From: Parvibaculum sp049651025
GTDB taxonomy: Bacteria; Pseudomonadota; Alphaproteobacteria; Parvibaculales; Parvibaculaceae
DNA length: 64,000 bases
NCBI RefSeq assembly: GCF_049651025.1
Contig: NZ_JBASBH010000035.1
Location: forward strand, 1 to 64,000
Direction: 5' to 3'
Below are positions 43,919 through 52,283 of this stretch, piece by piece; the first letter of the stretch is position 1, and the number at the start of each line of letters is the position of its first letter. A model generated the notes under the pieces. It saw nothing but the letters and a program-made list of their open reading frames with translations. It had not been told where the DNA came from and did not search any database. Made by a program: the position numbers and the translations under genes.

Positions 43919-44353
43919 CTAAAGCCAGGCGACCGCGCCGAGCAGCATGCTGATATGGCCGTCGCCCCATAGCGGAAGCAGGAGGCGGCTATAGTCGCTC
44001 GTTCTGTAATAGGTCGGCGCATGGCCTTCGACTGTCGCGCTGGCTTGCGACTGGAAAAAGTGGAGCGGGTCATGCGTGTCGATCTCATCGGCAAAGCTGC
44101 CCGCAAGCGCCTTGCCATAGCGCGCGGAAACGTCCCGGCCGACGATGTCGAAGCGAAAGCGTTCGGGCCTGGTGAATGCGGCAACGAGCATCAACCTGCC
44201 CTCCAGCCCGGGCAGGTCGGTCAGCTTCACATCGTCCCAATAGGGCATATCGCTTGCCTGACCACGTATCAGGCCCTTCCAGTAGGCGTGCACCTTGGCG
44301 AGATCGTCTTCGAGATGCGGAGGCAGGATGTAGGCGGAGGCGGCGTTGGTCAT
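43919..44353 (-). CDS. PAS_5-family domain protein
   Basis: This 144-residue protein matches the alphaproteobacterial PAS_5 type. PYWDDVKLTDLPGLEGRLML at the start, FRFDIVGRDVSARYGKALAG in the middle and LLLPLWGDGHISMLLGAV at the end are typical. These proteins are thought to be sensory or regulatory, but no ligand is known. The start overlaps the GH2 stop by four bases, so it is translationally coupled to a glycosidase operon, an unusual place for this family. Confidence 0.75.
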   Translation of the reverse strand: MTNAASAYILPPHLEDDLAKVHAYWKGLIRGQASDMPYWDDVKLTDLPGLEGRLMLVAAFTRPERFRFDIVGRDVSARYGKALAGSFADEIDTHDPLHFFQSQASATVEGHAPTYYRTSDYSRLLLPLWGDGHISMLLGAVAWL

Positions 44354-46401
44354 TTTGGCTTCCTGCTTGCGGGTGATGTGTCGAGCCGTTTTCCGAATTG
44401 CTTCGACCCGTTCTCGGTAAAAGAATCTTCAGTCCATGATTGAAGCGGCGCGTCGCCGAGCGCGCGATAGATGCGTTGCAGATATGCGAAAGCTTTTTTC
44501 CTTGCGCCCGTTTCATCCACGAGACCCTTGCGATTGTAATAGTCCTGATAGGCGGGATGCGTGCGCAGCGGCGAGCGGAAATCCTTGAGCACCCAGGGCG
44601 AAAGGCCGCGAAGCCTGTGGCTCTTCGCCAACATGGCGAGCTGGAGTTCATAGAGCCTGAGCTGGTAGGACTCCGACATCATCGTCTGGTCGTCGCCTTC
44701 GAAACCCGCTTTCGCGTCGGCACCGAATTCCGTAACGATGAGCGGCTTGTCGGCGACAGGGTCGAAGGTCAGTTCCTGCATCAGGACGAGGAACATGCGC
44801 GCCATTTCCGCCTCATCCATCGGTACAGTGCGCGCCCATTGCGCCGCATAGTACCAGCCGAAATATTCGTTCCAGGCAATGACATCCAGATATTCCGCCA
44901 ATGGATCGTCGATCGCGAGCGCAGGCGCACGAGCGAGCGTCTGGAGAATTGCAGGATTGCTCGCGTCGACGCCGTCTGCGGCGAAAGCGCTGCGGATGGG
45001 CGCCTTGGTCCGTTCATCGACGGACGGGTCCAGCAGGAGCCGCGCACGGATTGTTGCGACGACAGGTTTGCGCACATCCTTGTCGCGGCCATAGATCGCC
45101 GCGGAGACGAGGCGAGTGCCGTCGAGAGCGCGCACGTCATCAATAAGATTCTTGAGGAATTCGAGGCGCGAAGCGGTTGGCGGCGTTTCATTGGCGACCG
45201 ACCAGATGATGACGCTGGTACGATTTCTGTCGCGCTCGACCATCGTCCGCACTTGCGCCTTTGCATTTTCGAGCGTCGCCGGATTGTCCCAGGAGATCTG
45301 CCAATAGACGGGCGATTCCGACCAGACCAGAAGGCCTAGTTCGTCGGCAAGCCGCGTCACATATTCATTGTGTGGATAGTGCGCGAGCCGCACGAAATTG
45401 CAGCCGAGTTCCACGGCGAGCGAAAGAAGTGCGCGGGCGTCCTCCGGTCCGAAGGCGCTGCCGTCATGGCGCGGGCTTTCTTCATGCGCAGAGATTCCTT
45501 TGAGGAAAACAGGCGCGCCGTTCAGCAGAATATCGGCCCCGCGCCGCTCGACCATGCGAAAGCCGATGCGGTCGCGGATCGTCTCGCCGTTGAAATTCAA
45601 TTCAACATCGTAAAGCTGCGGGTGCGCTGAAGACCACAGGCTTGCCCTGGTGTCGAAGACCGTTTCGGCAAGGCCCTCTGCATCGACGGTTGCGCGCGCC
45701 GTTTCTCCGAGCGCTGGCAGAACGACTTCGATTTCGCGTCCGGTCGTCGCGCCTTCGACATGAAATGTCGCACGGATGCGGCGCGTGGCGAGATCGTCGA
45801 GCCTGATCCAGTAATCGCGGATATAGGGATCGGGGAGCGAGAGAAGCAGAACCTCGCGCTTGATGCCGCCATAGTTCCACCAATCGGTGAGAAGCGTCGG
45901 CACGGTTTCCGCATCGACCCGCGCATCCACCTTGACGATCAGAAAATTGTTTCCGTTCTTCAATGTCTCTGTCACGTCGAAGGCAAAGGGCGTGTAGCCG
46001 CCTTCATGCGTTCCGATGCGCGTGCCGTTGAGCCAGATTTCGGCCCGATAATTGACTGCGCCGAAGTGAAGAAGGTAGCGGCGTCCCGGCTCCCACGCGG
46101 CTGCAAAGTCTCTGCGATACCAGACAGTCGATTCATAAAAGAACAGACGCGCATCCTGCGTGTTCCAGTCGCGGCCTGTCTGGAGCGTGTGCCGGTCGTC
46201 GAATGCGAATTCGATGAGCTCAAGCCCCTGCGCGCTCTCGCGGCCCTCGGTGAGACCATCAATATTGCGGCCCGGCAACGGCGGATGAAGCCCCGGGCTG
46301 CGCGGATCGACAATGATGCGCCATGCACCGCCAAGATCGAGATGTGCACGCCCGAAGGGGTTCTGGATCAGAGACGCATCATGAGCTTGTATGGCGGTCA
46401 T
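44350..46401 (-). CDS. Glycoside hydrolase family 2 (beta-glucuronidase/beta-galactosidase-like)
   Basis: The product is 683 residues. The N-terminal sugar-binding jelly roll has FYESTVWYRRDF and LHFGAVNYRAEIWLNG. An immunoglobulin-like domain and a TIM barrel follow. The acid/base glutamate is in IIWSVANETPP and the nucleophile in LIVTEFGADAKAGFEG. It cleaves terminal beta-linked glucuronide, galactoside or mannoside residues. No signal peptide is seen, so it is probably cytoplasmic. It lies four bases after the GH1 gene and overlaps the PAS gene. Confidence 0.85.
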   Translation of the reverse strand: MTAIQAHDASLIQNPFGRAHLDLGGAWRIIVDPRSPGLHPPLPGRNIDGLTEGRESAQGLELIEFAFDDRHTLQTGRDWNTQDARLFFYESTVWYRRDFAAAWEPGRRYLLHFGAVNYRAEIWLNGTRIGTHEGGYTPFAFDVTETLKNGNNFLIVKVDARVDAETVPTLLTDWWNYGGIKREVLLLSLPDPYIRDYWIRLDDLATRRIRATFHVEGATTGREIEVVLPALGETARATVDAEGLAETVFDTRASLWSSAHPQLYDVELNFNGETIRDRIGFRMVERRGADILLNGAPVFLKGISAHEESPRHDGSAFGPEDARALLSLAVELGCNFVRLAHYPHNEYVTRLADELGLLVWSESPVYWQISWDNPATLENAKAQVRTMVERDRNRTSVIIWSVANETPPTASRLEFLKNLIDDVRALDGTRLVSAAIYGRDKDVRKPVVATIRARLLLDPSVDERTKAPIRSAFAADGVDASNPAILQTLARAPALAIDDPLAEYLDVIAWNEYFGWYYAAQWARTVPMDEAEMARMFLVLMQELTFDPVADKPLIVTEFGADAKAGFEGDDQTMMSESYQLRLYELQLAMLAKSHRLRGLSPWVLKDFRSPLRTHPAYQDYYNRKGLVDETGARKKAFAYLQRIYRALGDAPLQSWTEDSFTENGSKQFGKRLDTSPASRKPK

Positions 46402-46405
46402 GCGG

Positions 46406-47776
46406 TCAGCTCACTCTGCGGATGAGGTCCGCATACCAGCGGGCCGACGACTTCGGCGTGCGCTTCAGCGTCTTGAAGTCCACATAGACGAGGCCGAAGC
46501 GGTTGGAGAAGCCTGCGCCCCATTCGAAATTGTCGAGAAGTGACCAGACGAAATAGCCGCGCACATCGGCGCCCGCCTTGACCGCCTCGCCAAGTGCGTG
46601 GGTATAGGCGCGGAGATAGTCGACGCGTTTCTCGTCGAGAATTTCGCCTGCCGCGTTCGGCGCGTCATTATCGCCGCAACCATTCTCCGTCACATAGATG
46701 GGAAGTTTGTAACGCTTTGCCGTGTCGATCAGGATTTCGCGGAAGGCATCGGGATGGATCGGCCAGCCGATGCCGGTATGGGCGGCACTGTCCGGCGACT
46801 TGCCCCAGCCGAAGCCGAGCTGCGCGCCCGCATCGGCGCGCGCATAGATCGGCGAATAATGATTGAGGCCGAACCAGTCGGTCTTGCGGCAGATCTGCGC
46901 CATGTCGCCGGCTTTCTGATAGGGCTCCATGTCGAGCGCGGCGAGCGGCGGATAGGCGGCAAAATTCTGCGGATCGGGGAAAATCAGATTCCAGTGCGTG
47001 TCGAGAAGCGCCGCCGCTTGCGCGTCCTCCGCACTGTCGCTTTCGGGATAGACCTGCTGGCGGTTATGCACGATGCCGATGGAAGCATCGGGGACAAGCG
47101 AACGGATCACATCGACGGCGCGGCCATGCGCAAGGTTCAGATGATGGACCGCCTTGAAGTAGGATGCCCTCTCCACGATGCCCGGCGCATTCCAGCCCAT
47201 GGCATAGCCGAACATGGTTGAGACGGATGGCTCGTTAAAGGTGGCGAAGCGCTTCACACAGTCGCCGTAGCGGCGCGAGATGAGCGCCGCATAGTCGGCG
47301 AACCATCCGGCTATATCGCGGCTCGTCCAGCCGCCGAGATCGTCCAGCGCTTGCGGCAGATCCCAATGATAGAGGCAGAGCCACGGTTCGATCCCTGCTT
47401 CGAGCACGCTGTCGATCAGACGGTCGTAGAAATCGAGGCCCTTTTCATTGGTAACGCCGCGTCCGAGCGGAAGCACACGCGGCCAGGCAATCGAAAACCG
47501 ATAGGCTTTCAAACCGAGATCGCGCATCAATGCAACGTCTTCGGCATAGCGGTGATAATGGTCGCAAGCGACATCGCCCGTGTCGTCATGGGCAATGCGG
47601 CCATTCTGGCGGCAATAGGTGTCCCATATGCTTGCGCCGCGCCCGTCCTCCTTCGCCGCGCCTTCGATCTGATAGCTCGATGTCGACGCACCCCAGAGAA
47701 ATCCCTTCGGAAGCACGTTCTTCTGCAACTCGACGGTTGCGGCCTTGGCGTCGGTGACGATGGGGGATTGTGTCAT
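46406..47776 (-). CDS. Glycoside hydrolase family 1 beta-glucosidase
   Basis: This 456-residue GH1 enzyme has the entry motif FLWGASTSSYQIEGA. The acid/base glutamate is in FATFNEPSVSTM and the nucleophile in PIYVTENGCGDN. The length and motifs are standard. It hydrolyses beta-glucosides or related disaccharides in the cytoplasm. It overlaps the preceding transporter-like gene by four bases, so uptake and hydrolysis may be linked, although that transporter appears ATPase-dead. Confidence 0.9.
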   Translation of the reverse strand: MTQSPIVTDAKAATVELQKNVLPKGFLWGASTSSYQIEGAAKEDGRGASIWDTYCRQNGRIAHDDTGDVACDHYHRYAEDVALMRDLGLKAYRFSIAWPRVLPLGRGVTNEKGLDFYDRLIDSVLEAGIEPWLCLYHWDLPQALDDLGGWTSRDIAGWFADYAALISRRYGDCVKRFATFNEPSVSTMFGYAMGWNAPGIVERASYFKAVHHLNLAHGRAVDVIRSLVPDASIGIVHNRQQVYPESDSAEDAQAAALLDTHWNLIFPDPQNFAAYPPLAALDMEPYQKAGDMAQICRKTDWFGLNHYSPIYARADAGAQLGFGWGKSPDSAAHTGIGWPIHPDAFREILIDTAKRYKLPIYVTENGCGDNDAPNAAGEILDEKRVDYLRAYTHALGEAVKAGADVRGYFVWSLLDNFEWGAGFSNRFGLVYVDFKTLKRTPKSSARWYADLIRRVS

Positions 47777-49557
47777 GATCCGTCTTTGCTGATCGGCACG
47801 AGGCGTGCGTTTTCGGCTCTTTCAAGGCAGAGCTTGCGGTCGTGAAATCTTTCGAGCGCGGGGTGAAAACCGATCGTCATGATCGTGGCGTCCGGGAATT
47901 CGTGCCGCAACGTCTCCATCATTTTCTCTTCACCCTTTGGGTCGAAAGCGTCGCTGGCTTCCTGCATGAATATCCAGCTCGGGCGATGGAGAAAGAGCCG
48001 CGCGAATCCGAGGCGTTGCTGGCCGCGCTGCGTGAGCACCTGATCCCATGCTTCAACATCGCCGAGCCTCATGGTGAGATAGCCGAGCCCAGCATGATCG
48101 AGCGCCGCGCGGATGACATTGTCGTCAAAGAGATCGGGTTCGTCCGGATAGCTGATCGCCGTGCGCAGGGAGCCATGCGGAATGAAGGGGCGTTGCGGCA
48201 TGAAAAAGATGGACCGGTCCTTCGGCAGAAGGACGCGGCCCCTGCCCCACGGCCAGAGCCCGGCGACCACTTTGAAGAGATCGACGGCGGCGTCTGCGTC
48301 CCCGTCAATCAGCACCCGTTCGCCTTCGCGGATTTCAACATCGAATCCGTCGAGAACGTGCGGGCCTTCGGGCCTCGAGATATGCAGATCGCTGATGATG
48401 AGTGTCGGTATAGCGGCGGTGGCAAATTCGATGCGCTCTTCCATGCCGTCGACAGGTTGTTCGTCTAGCGCGGCGAGGTCGTCATGCAACGACAGAACAC
48501 GATTGGCGGATGCGCTCCACCTTGCCATGTCTGCCAGATTATCGATCGGCCAGGACAGGGCGGAGGTAAGTTTCTGGAACGCCTGAGCCGTCTGCATCAG
48601 AACGCCGAGCGACATGGTGCCGGCAATATATTGCGGGGCGCAAACGAGGATCGGGAAAACCGGAAGCAGCGCGCCATAGCCGGAGGTGAAGAACAGGATC
48701 CACGTATAGGCCAGCGTCTGGCGGCCCCACCATTCGCGAATGTCGGAGAAGAGAGCGAATGACCGCTGCCGTTCCATCTTTTCGCCGCCGACCAGAGCAA
48801 TCGCTTCGGCTTGTTCGCGCGCACGGGCGAGGCCGAAACGGAAATTGGCCTCGACCGTTTGCAGCCCGTTCGTCGATCTGACGAGAGGCTGGCCAAGGAT
48901 AAGTCCCATCACAGTGCCTGCACCCGCATAGGCAAAGGCGAGCACAACCATGTAGCCCGGAACATGCAATGACGAGCCGTTCAGGCTGACCGTGGTGCCA
49001 CCGGCGACGGAGAGCAGAATGTCGACAAAGCTGCCGAGAATGAGCAGCGAGTAGACCAGCGTATGGCTGAGGCTGATCGCAAGATCGGTAACGATGTTGA
49101 TGTCGTCAGCGATGCGGCCGTCGGGATTGTCGTGCTCGCCCGGCGTAAAGGTGAGCCGGTAATGGCGCTTCTCCGACATCCAGCGGTCGATGACATGTCT
49201 GGTGAGCCAGCCGCGCCAACTGATCTGCAGCCGCTTTTTTACCTGCAAATGCATGGCGGCCACGGCCATGGTGAGGCTGAAGATGATGGCGAAAATACCG
49301 ATCTGGGCGAGGAAGCGGGAGGTGGATCGCTCGCCAAGGGCGTCGAACAGCGCGCCGTTCCAGTAATTCGTCCAGATGGCGAGGACGACTTGCGCCAAGG
49401 TCAACAGCACAAGACCGGCTGTGAGGCCGATTGCCTTCCACCGGTCTTCCGTGGTCCAGAAAGGCGCGGCCATGCGGATGAAACGCCGCAAGAATCGATA
49501 GCGAGAAAGGATCGAGCCTTCCGGGGTGCGGCGGACGATGGGAGCGTCGATCGTCAT
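47773..49557 (-). CDS. SbmA/ABC-D-type membrane transporter with degenerate nucleotide-binding domain
   Basis: The product is 594 residues. Residues 1-350 form the SbmA/BacA/ABCD membrane domain, including WRGWLTRHVIDRWMSEKRHYR and NPDGRIADDINIVTD. The C-terminal ABC domain has lost its catalytic motifs. The Walker A site reads GDADAAVDL at 419-427 with no GK[ST], the signature reads LTQRGQQR where LSxGEQQR is normal, and Walker B reads IFMQEASD with Q532 for aspartate. The surrounding fold (VVAGLWPWGRG, MPQRPFIPHGSLR) is well kept. It probably works without ATP hydrolysis, perhaps proton-driven like SbmA. It leads the GH1-GH2-PAS operon. Confidence 0.8.
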   Translation of the reverse strand: MTIDAPIVRRTPEGSILSRYRFLRRFIRMAAPFWTTEDRWKAIGLTAGLVLLTLAQVVLAIWTNYWNGALFDALGERSTSRFLAQIGIFAIIFSLTMAVAAMHLQVKKRLQISWRGWLTRHVIDRWMSEKRHYRLTFTPGEHDNPDGRIADDINIVTDLAISLSHTLVYSLLILGSFVDILLSVAGGTTVSLNGSSLHVPGYMVVLAFAYAGAGTVMGLILGQPLVRSTNGLQTVEANFRFGLARAREQAEAIALVGGEKMERQRSFALFSDIREWWGRQTLAYTWILFFTSGYGALLPVFPILVCAPQYIAGTMSLGVLMQTAQAFQKLTSALSWPIDNLADMARWSASANRVLSLHDDLAALDEQPVDGMEERIEFATAAIPTLIISDLHISRPEGPHVLDGFDVEIREGERVLIDGDADAAVDLFKVVAGLWPWGRGRVLLPKDRSIFFMPQRPFIPHGSLRTAISYPDEPDLFDDNVIRAALDHAGLGYLTMRLGDVEAWDQVLTQRGQQRLGFARLFLHRPSWIFMQEASDAFDPKGEEKMMETLRHEFPDATIMTIGFHPALERFHDRKLCLERAENARLVPISKDGS

Positions 49558-49607
49558 CTGTCCTTCAGTCCGGCTTCATGCGAATGGCTGGCAGGGACAC
49601 GTAAAGA

Positions 49608-52121
49608 CTACTCCCTTGTCTTTCCCGGCGTCGAGATAGCGAATTGGCGCCGCAACGGGCCTGCTCCTATCCGGCGGAGACGTGGCCGTGTTGCAGCGTT
49701 CGGACTTGTACGTTTCGGCGCACGCACTGCTTCGGCGTCCGCAAGGATGGTCATGGTGCGGATGACGCTTTGCGGATTGACGCTGATCGAGTCGATGCCG
49801 AGCTTTGCGAGAAAACGTGCGATCCCGGGGTTATTCGCAGGCGCTTCGCCGCAAATGCCGACATGGCGGCGGTTGCGCTTTGCGCCGGTGACGGCGAGAC
49901 GCAGCATTTCCATCATGCCGGGATCTCCCTCGTCGAAGTCGAAGGCGACGATTTCGGAATCGCGGTCGACACCGAGCGTAAGCTGCGTCAGATCGTTCGA
50001 GCCGATGGAGAAACCGTCGAAAAGCTCGGAGAAAGCGTCGATGCGGATCACATTGTTCGGAATCTCGCACATGACAAAAATTTCGAGGCCGTTTTCGCCG
50101 CGCTTCAGCCCGTGTTCGGCCATGCTGGCGATGACTTTGCGCGCCTCTTCTTCGCGGCGGCAGAAGGGAACCATGATCTTGAGATTGTCGAGGCCCATCT
50201 TGCCGCGCACCCTGGCAAGCGCCGCACATTCAAGCGCGAAGCCCGCCGCATAGGCCTGATGCGTATATCGCGAGGCGCCGCGAAAACCGAGCATGGGATT
50301 GGCTTCCTTCGGTTCGAAAGCCGCGCCCGCGATGAGGCTTGCATATTCGTTCGTCTTGAAGTCGGAGAGCCGGACGATGACCGGCTTTGGATAGAAGGCG
50401 GCGGCTATCGTGCCGACACCTTCCGAAAGTTTCTCGACGAAGAAGTCCGCCGGCTTCTTGTAGCCTCGCGTCAGCGTTTCGATTTTCCTGCGGTCGCTTG
50501 CAGATGCCACCTTCTTCGGTGCGGCAAGGGCCATGGGATGAACGCCGATATATTCGTTGATGATGAATTCCATCCGCGCAAGGCCGACGCCGTCATTGGG
50601 CAGCATGGCTGTGCGGAAGGCGAGATCGGGATTTCCGAGATTGACCATGATGGCGGTCTTCGGTCGCTTCAGCTTGTCGGTCGTCATCCGCGTGACGTTG
50701 AAGGGAACGGCGCCCTTGTAGATGTGGCCGGTCTCACCCTCGGCGCAGGAGATCGTGACGATCTCACCCGTCTTGATCTTTGCGGTCGCACCTTCCGCAC
50801 CAATGACCGCAGGCACGCCCATCTCGCGCGCGACAATGGCGGCGTGGCAAGTGCGGCCGCCATGATCGGTCACGATCGCCGCCGCCTTTTCCAATACGGG
50901 TTGCCAGTCAGGGCTTGTCGTTCGCGCCACCAGAACCTCACTGGGCTTGAATTTGGCGAGGTCTCGCTTGTTCACGATGACGCGGGCCTTGCCGGTCGCG
51001 ATCTTCTCGCCGACGGCGCGGCCGGACGCGACGACGGCGCCCTTTCCTTTCAGCGCATATGTTTCAAAAACATTCGTCGCCCGCTGGGAGGCGACCGTCT
51101 CGGGCCGCGCCTGAATGATGTAGAGGCGGCCATCCACTCCGTCCTTCGCCCATTCGATATCCATGGGCATCGGATGGCCTGCTGCCTTCGAGTAATGACC
51201 CTCGATCGCCATAGCCTGACCGGCAAGGTCCAGCGCCTCGCGGTCGGAAATGCAATAGCGCTCGCGATCGATGCGCGGCGTCTTCACGAGACGCGTGCTT
51301 ACCTCCTTCTTCACGCGCGCGTATTTGAGCTTCACTTCCTTCGCTCCGAGCGAGTGGCGAAGAATGGCGCGATGGCCTGCCTTGAAGGTCGGCTTGTGCA
51401 CATAGAACTCGTCCGGATCGACCTGACCCTGCACAATCGTTTCGCCAAGGCCATAAGCGCCAGTGATGAAAACAACGTCGCGAAAGCCAGACTCCGTATC
51501 CAGCGTGAACATCACACCGCTCGCCGCCATATCCGAGCGCACCATCTTCATGACGGCGACGGAGAGAAAAACCTTGGAATGGGCAAAGCCACTATTATTC
51601 CGGTAGACGATAGCGCGGTCGGTGAAGATGGACGCAAAGCAGCGGCGACAGGCATCGATCACATGGGGCAAGCCGCTCACATTGAGGAAGCTTTCGTGCT
51701 GGCCCGCAAAACTTGCAGTCGGCAGGTCTTCGGCAGTGGCGGAACTGCGCACGGCGACCGCGACGTTCTTGCCATATTGCTTCTGCAACGTTGCATAGGC
51801 CGTCTCGATCTGCTGCCTGATTTCGTCCGTTCCCGTTGCTCGGTAAACGATATCGCGCGCCTTGGCGGCGTTGCGGGCGAGCGTCCTGGTATCGGCGCGC
51901 TTGAGGCCCTTGAGGAGCGGCGCGAGCTTTTCCCAGGCCCCCGCCTTGGTCAGCGCGTCGCGATAGGCCCCGGCGGTCAGCGCAAAGCCGTTTGGAACGC
52001 GAACGCCCGCGTCGGATAGCGCGTTGTAAAGCTCGCCAAGCGACGAGGTCTTGCCGCCGACAAGCGATACGTCCGCGACATGGATGTCCTTAAACCAGCG
52101 AATGTAATCGTGATGCGGCAT
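49608..52121 (-). CDS. ppsA: Phosphoenolpyruvate synthase
   Basis: The product is 837 residues from ATG 52121, preceded by GGGGGAGAAG. The ATP-grasp part has VAVRSSATAEDLPTASFAGQ. The swivelling phosphohistidine domain carries H426 in GGRTCHAAIVAREMG. The PEP-binding barrel has ANPMLGFRGASRY, IGSNDLTQLTLGVDRDS and ICGEAPANNP. It converts pyruvate, ATP and water to PEP, AMP and phosphate. The last 35 residues (from PKRTSPNAATRPR) are a basic, low-complexity tail outside the fold. An FNR/FixK-type box lies about 70 bases upstream. The frame is open far upstream without support. Confidence 0.92.
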   Translation of the reverse strand: MPHHDYIRWFKDIHVADVSLVGGKTSSLGELYNALSDAGVRVPNGFALTAGAYRDALTKAGAWEKLAPLLKGLKRADTRTLARNAAKARDIVYRATGTDEIRQQIETAYATLQKQYGKNVAVAVRSSATAEDLPTASFAGQHESFLNVSGLPHVIDACRRCFASIFTDRAIVYRNNSGFAHSKVFLSVAVMKMVRSDMAASGVMFTLDTESGFRDVVFITGAYGLGETIVQGQVDPDEFYVHKPTFKAGHRAILRHSLGAKEVKLKYARVKKEVSTRLVKTPRIDRERYCISDREALDLAGQAMAIEGHYSKAAGHPMPMDIEWAKDGVDGRLYIIQARPETVASQRATNVFETYALKGKGAVVASGRAVGEKIATGKARVIVNKRDLAKFKPSEVLVARTTSPDWQPVLEKAAAIVTDHGGRTCHAAIVAREMGVPAVIGAEGATAKIKTGEIVTISCAEGETGHIYKGAVPFNVTRMTTDKLKRPKTAIMVNLGNPDLAFRTAMLPNDGVGLARMEFIINEYIGVHPMALAAPKKVASASDRRKIETLTRGYKKPADFFVEKLSEGVGTIAAAFYPKPVIVRLSDFKTNEYASLIAGAAFEPKEANPMLGFRGASRYTHQAYAAGFALECAALARVRGKMGLDNLKIMVPFCRREEEARKVIASMAEHGLKRGENGLEIFVMCEIPNNVIRIDAFSELFDGFSIGSNDLTQLTLGVDRDSEIVAFDFDEGDPGMMEMLRLAVTGAKRNRRHVGICGEAPANNPGIARFLAKLGIDSISVNPQSVIRTMTILADAEAVRAPKRTSPNAATRPRLRRIGAGPLRRQFAISTPGKTRE

Positions 52122-52182
52122 GACGCTCTTCTCCCCCGGCACAACGGCCAGAGTCTTATGCACAATCGGCCCGCCCGAAACA

Positions 52183-52196
52183 TTGATTGAGGTCAA
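52183..52196. promoter_or_regulatory. FNR/FixK-type box in the ppsA/PCMT divergent promoter
   Basis: TTGAT-TGAG-GTCAA fits the TTGAT-N4-ATCAA consensus at nine of ten fixed positions. Read on the minus strand it is TTGACCTCAATCAA, one base different from the box at 56676-56689. Its centre is about 69 bases from the ppsA ATG and 94 from the divergent methyltransferase-esterase ATG. A separate perfect palindrome, CGATCCCGGGATCG, lies at 52252-52265. Confidence 0.65.
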
Positions 52197-52283
52197 AGGC
52201 CTGGGATCAAGAGCCTGACAATATGATCGGGGCAATTCGCCCCAAAGCCCGCGATCCCGGGATCGAGAAAATCGGAGAAGCCC

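Noticed and set aside
49644..52019. Plus-strand open frame of about 790 codons opposite ppsA
   Set aside because: It is the antisense shadow of a clearly conserved PEP synthase gene in G+C-rich DNA. It has no ribosome site and its translation is arginine/histidine rich without any motif.
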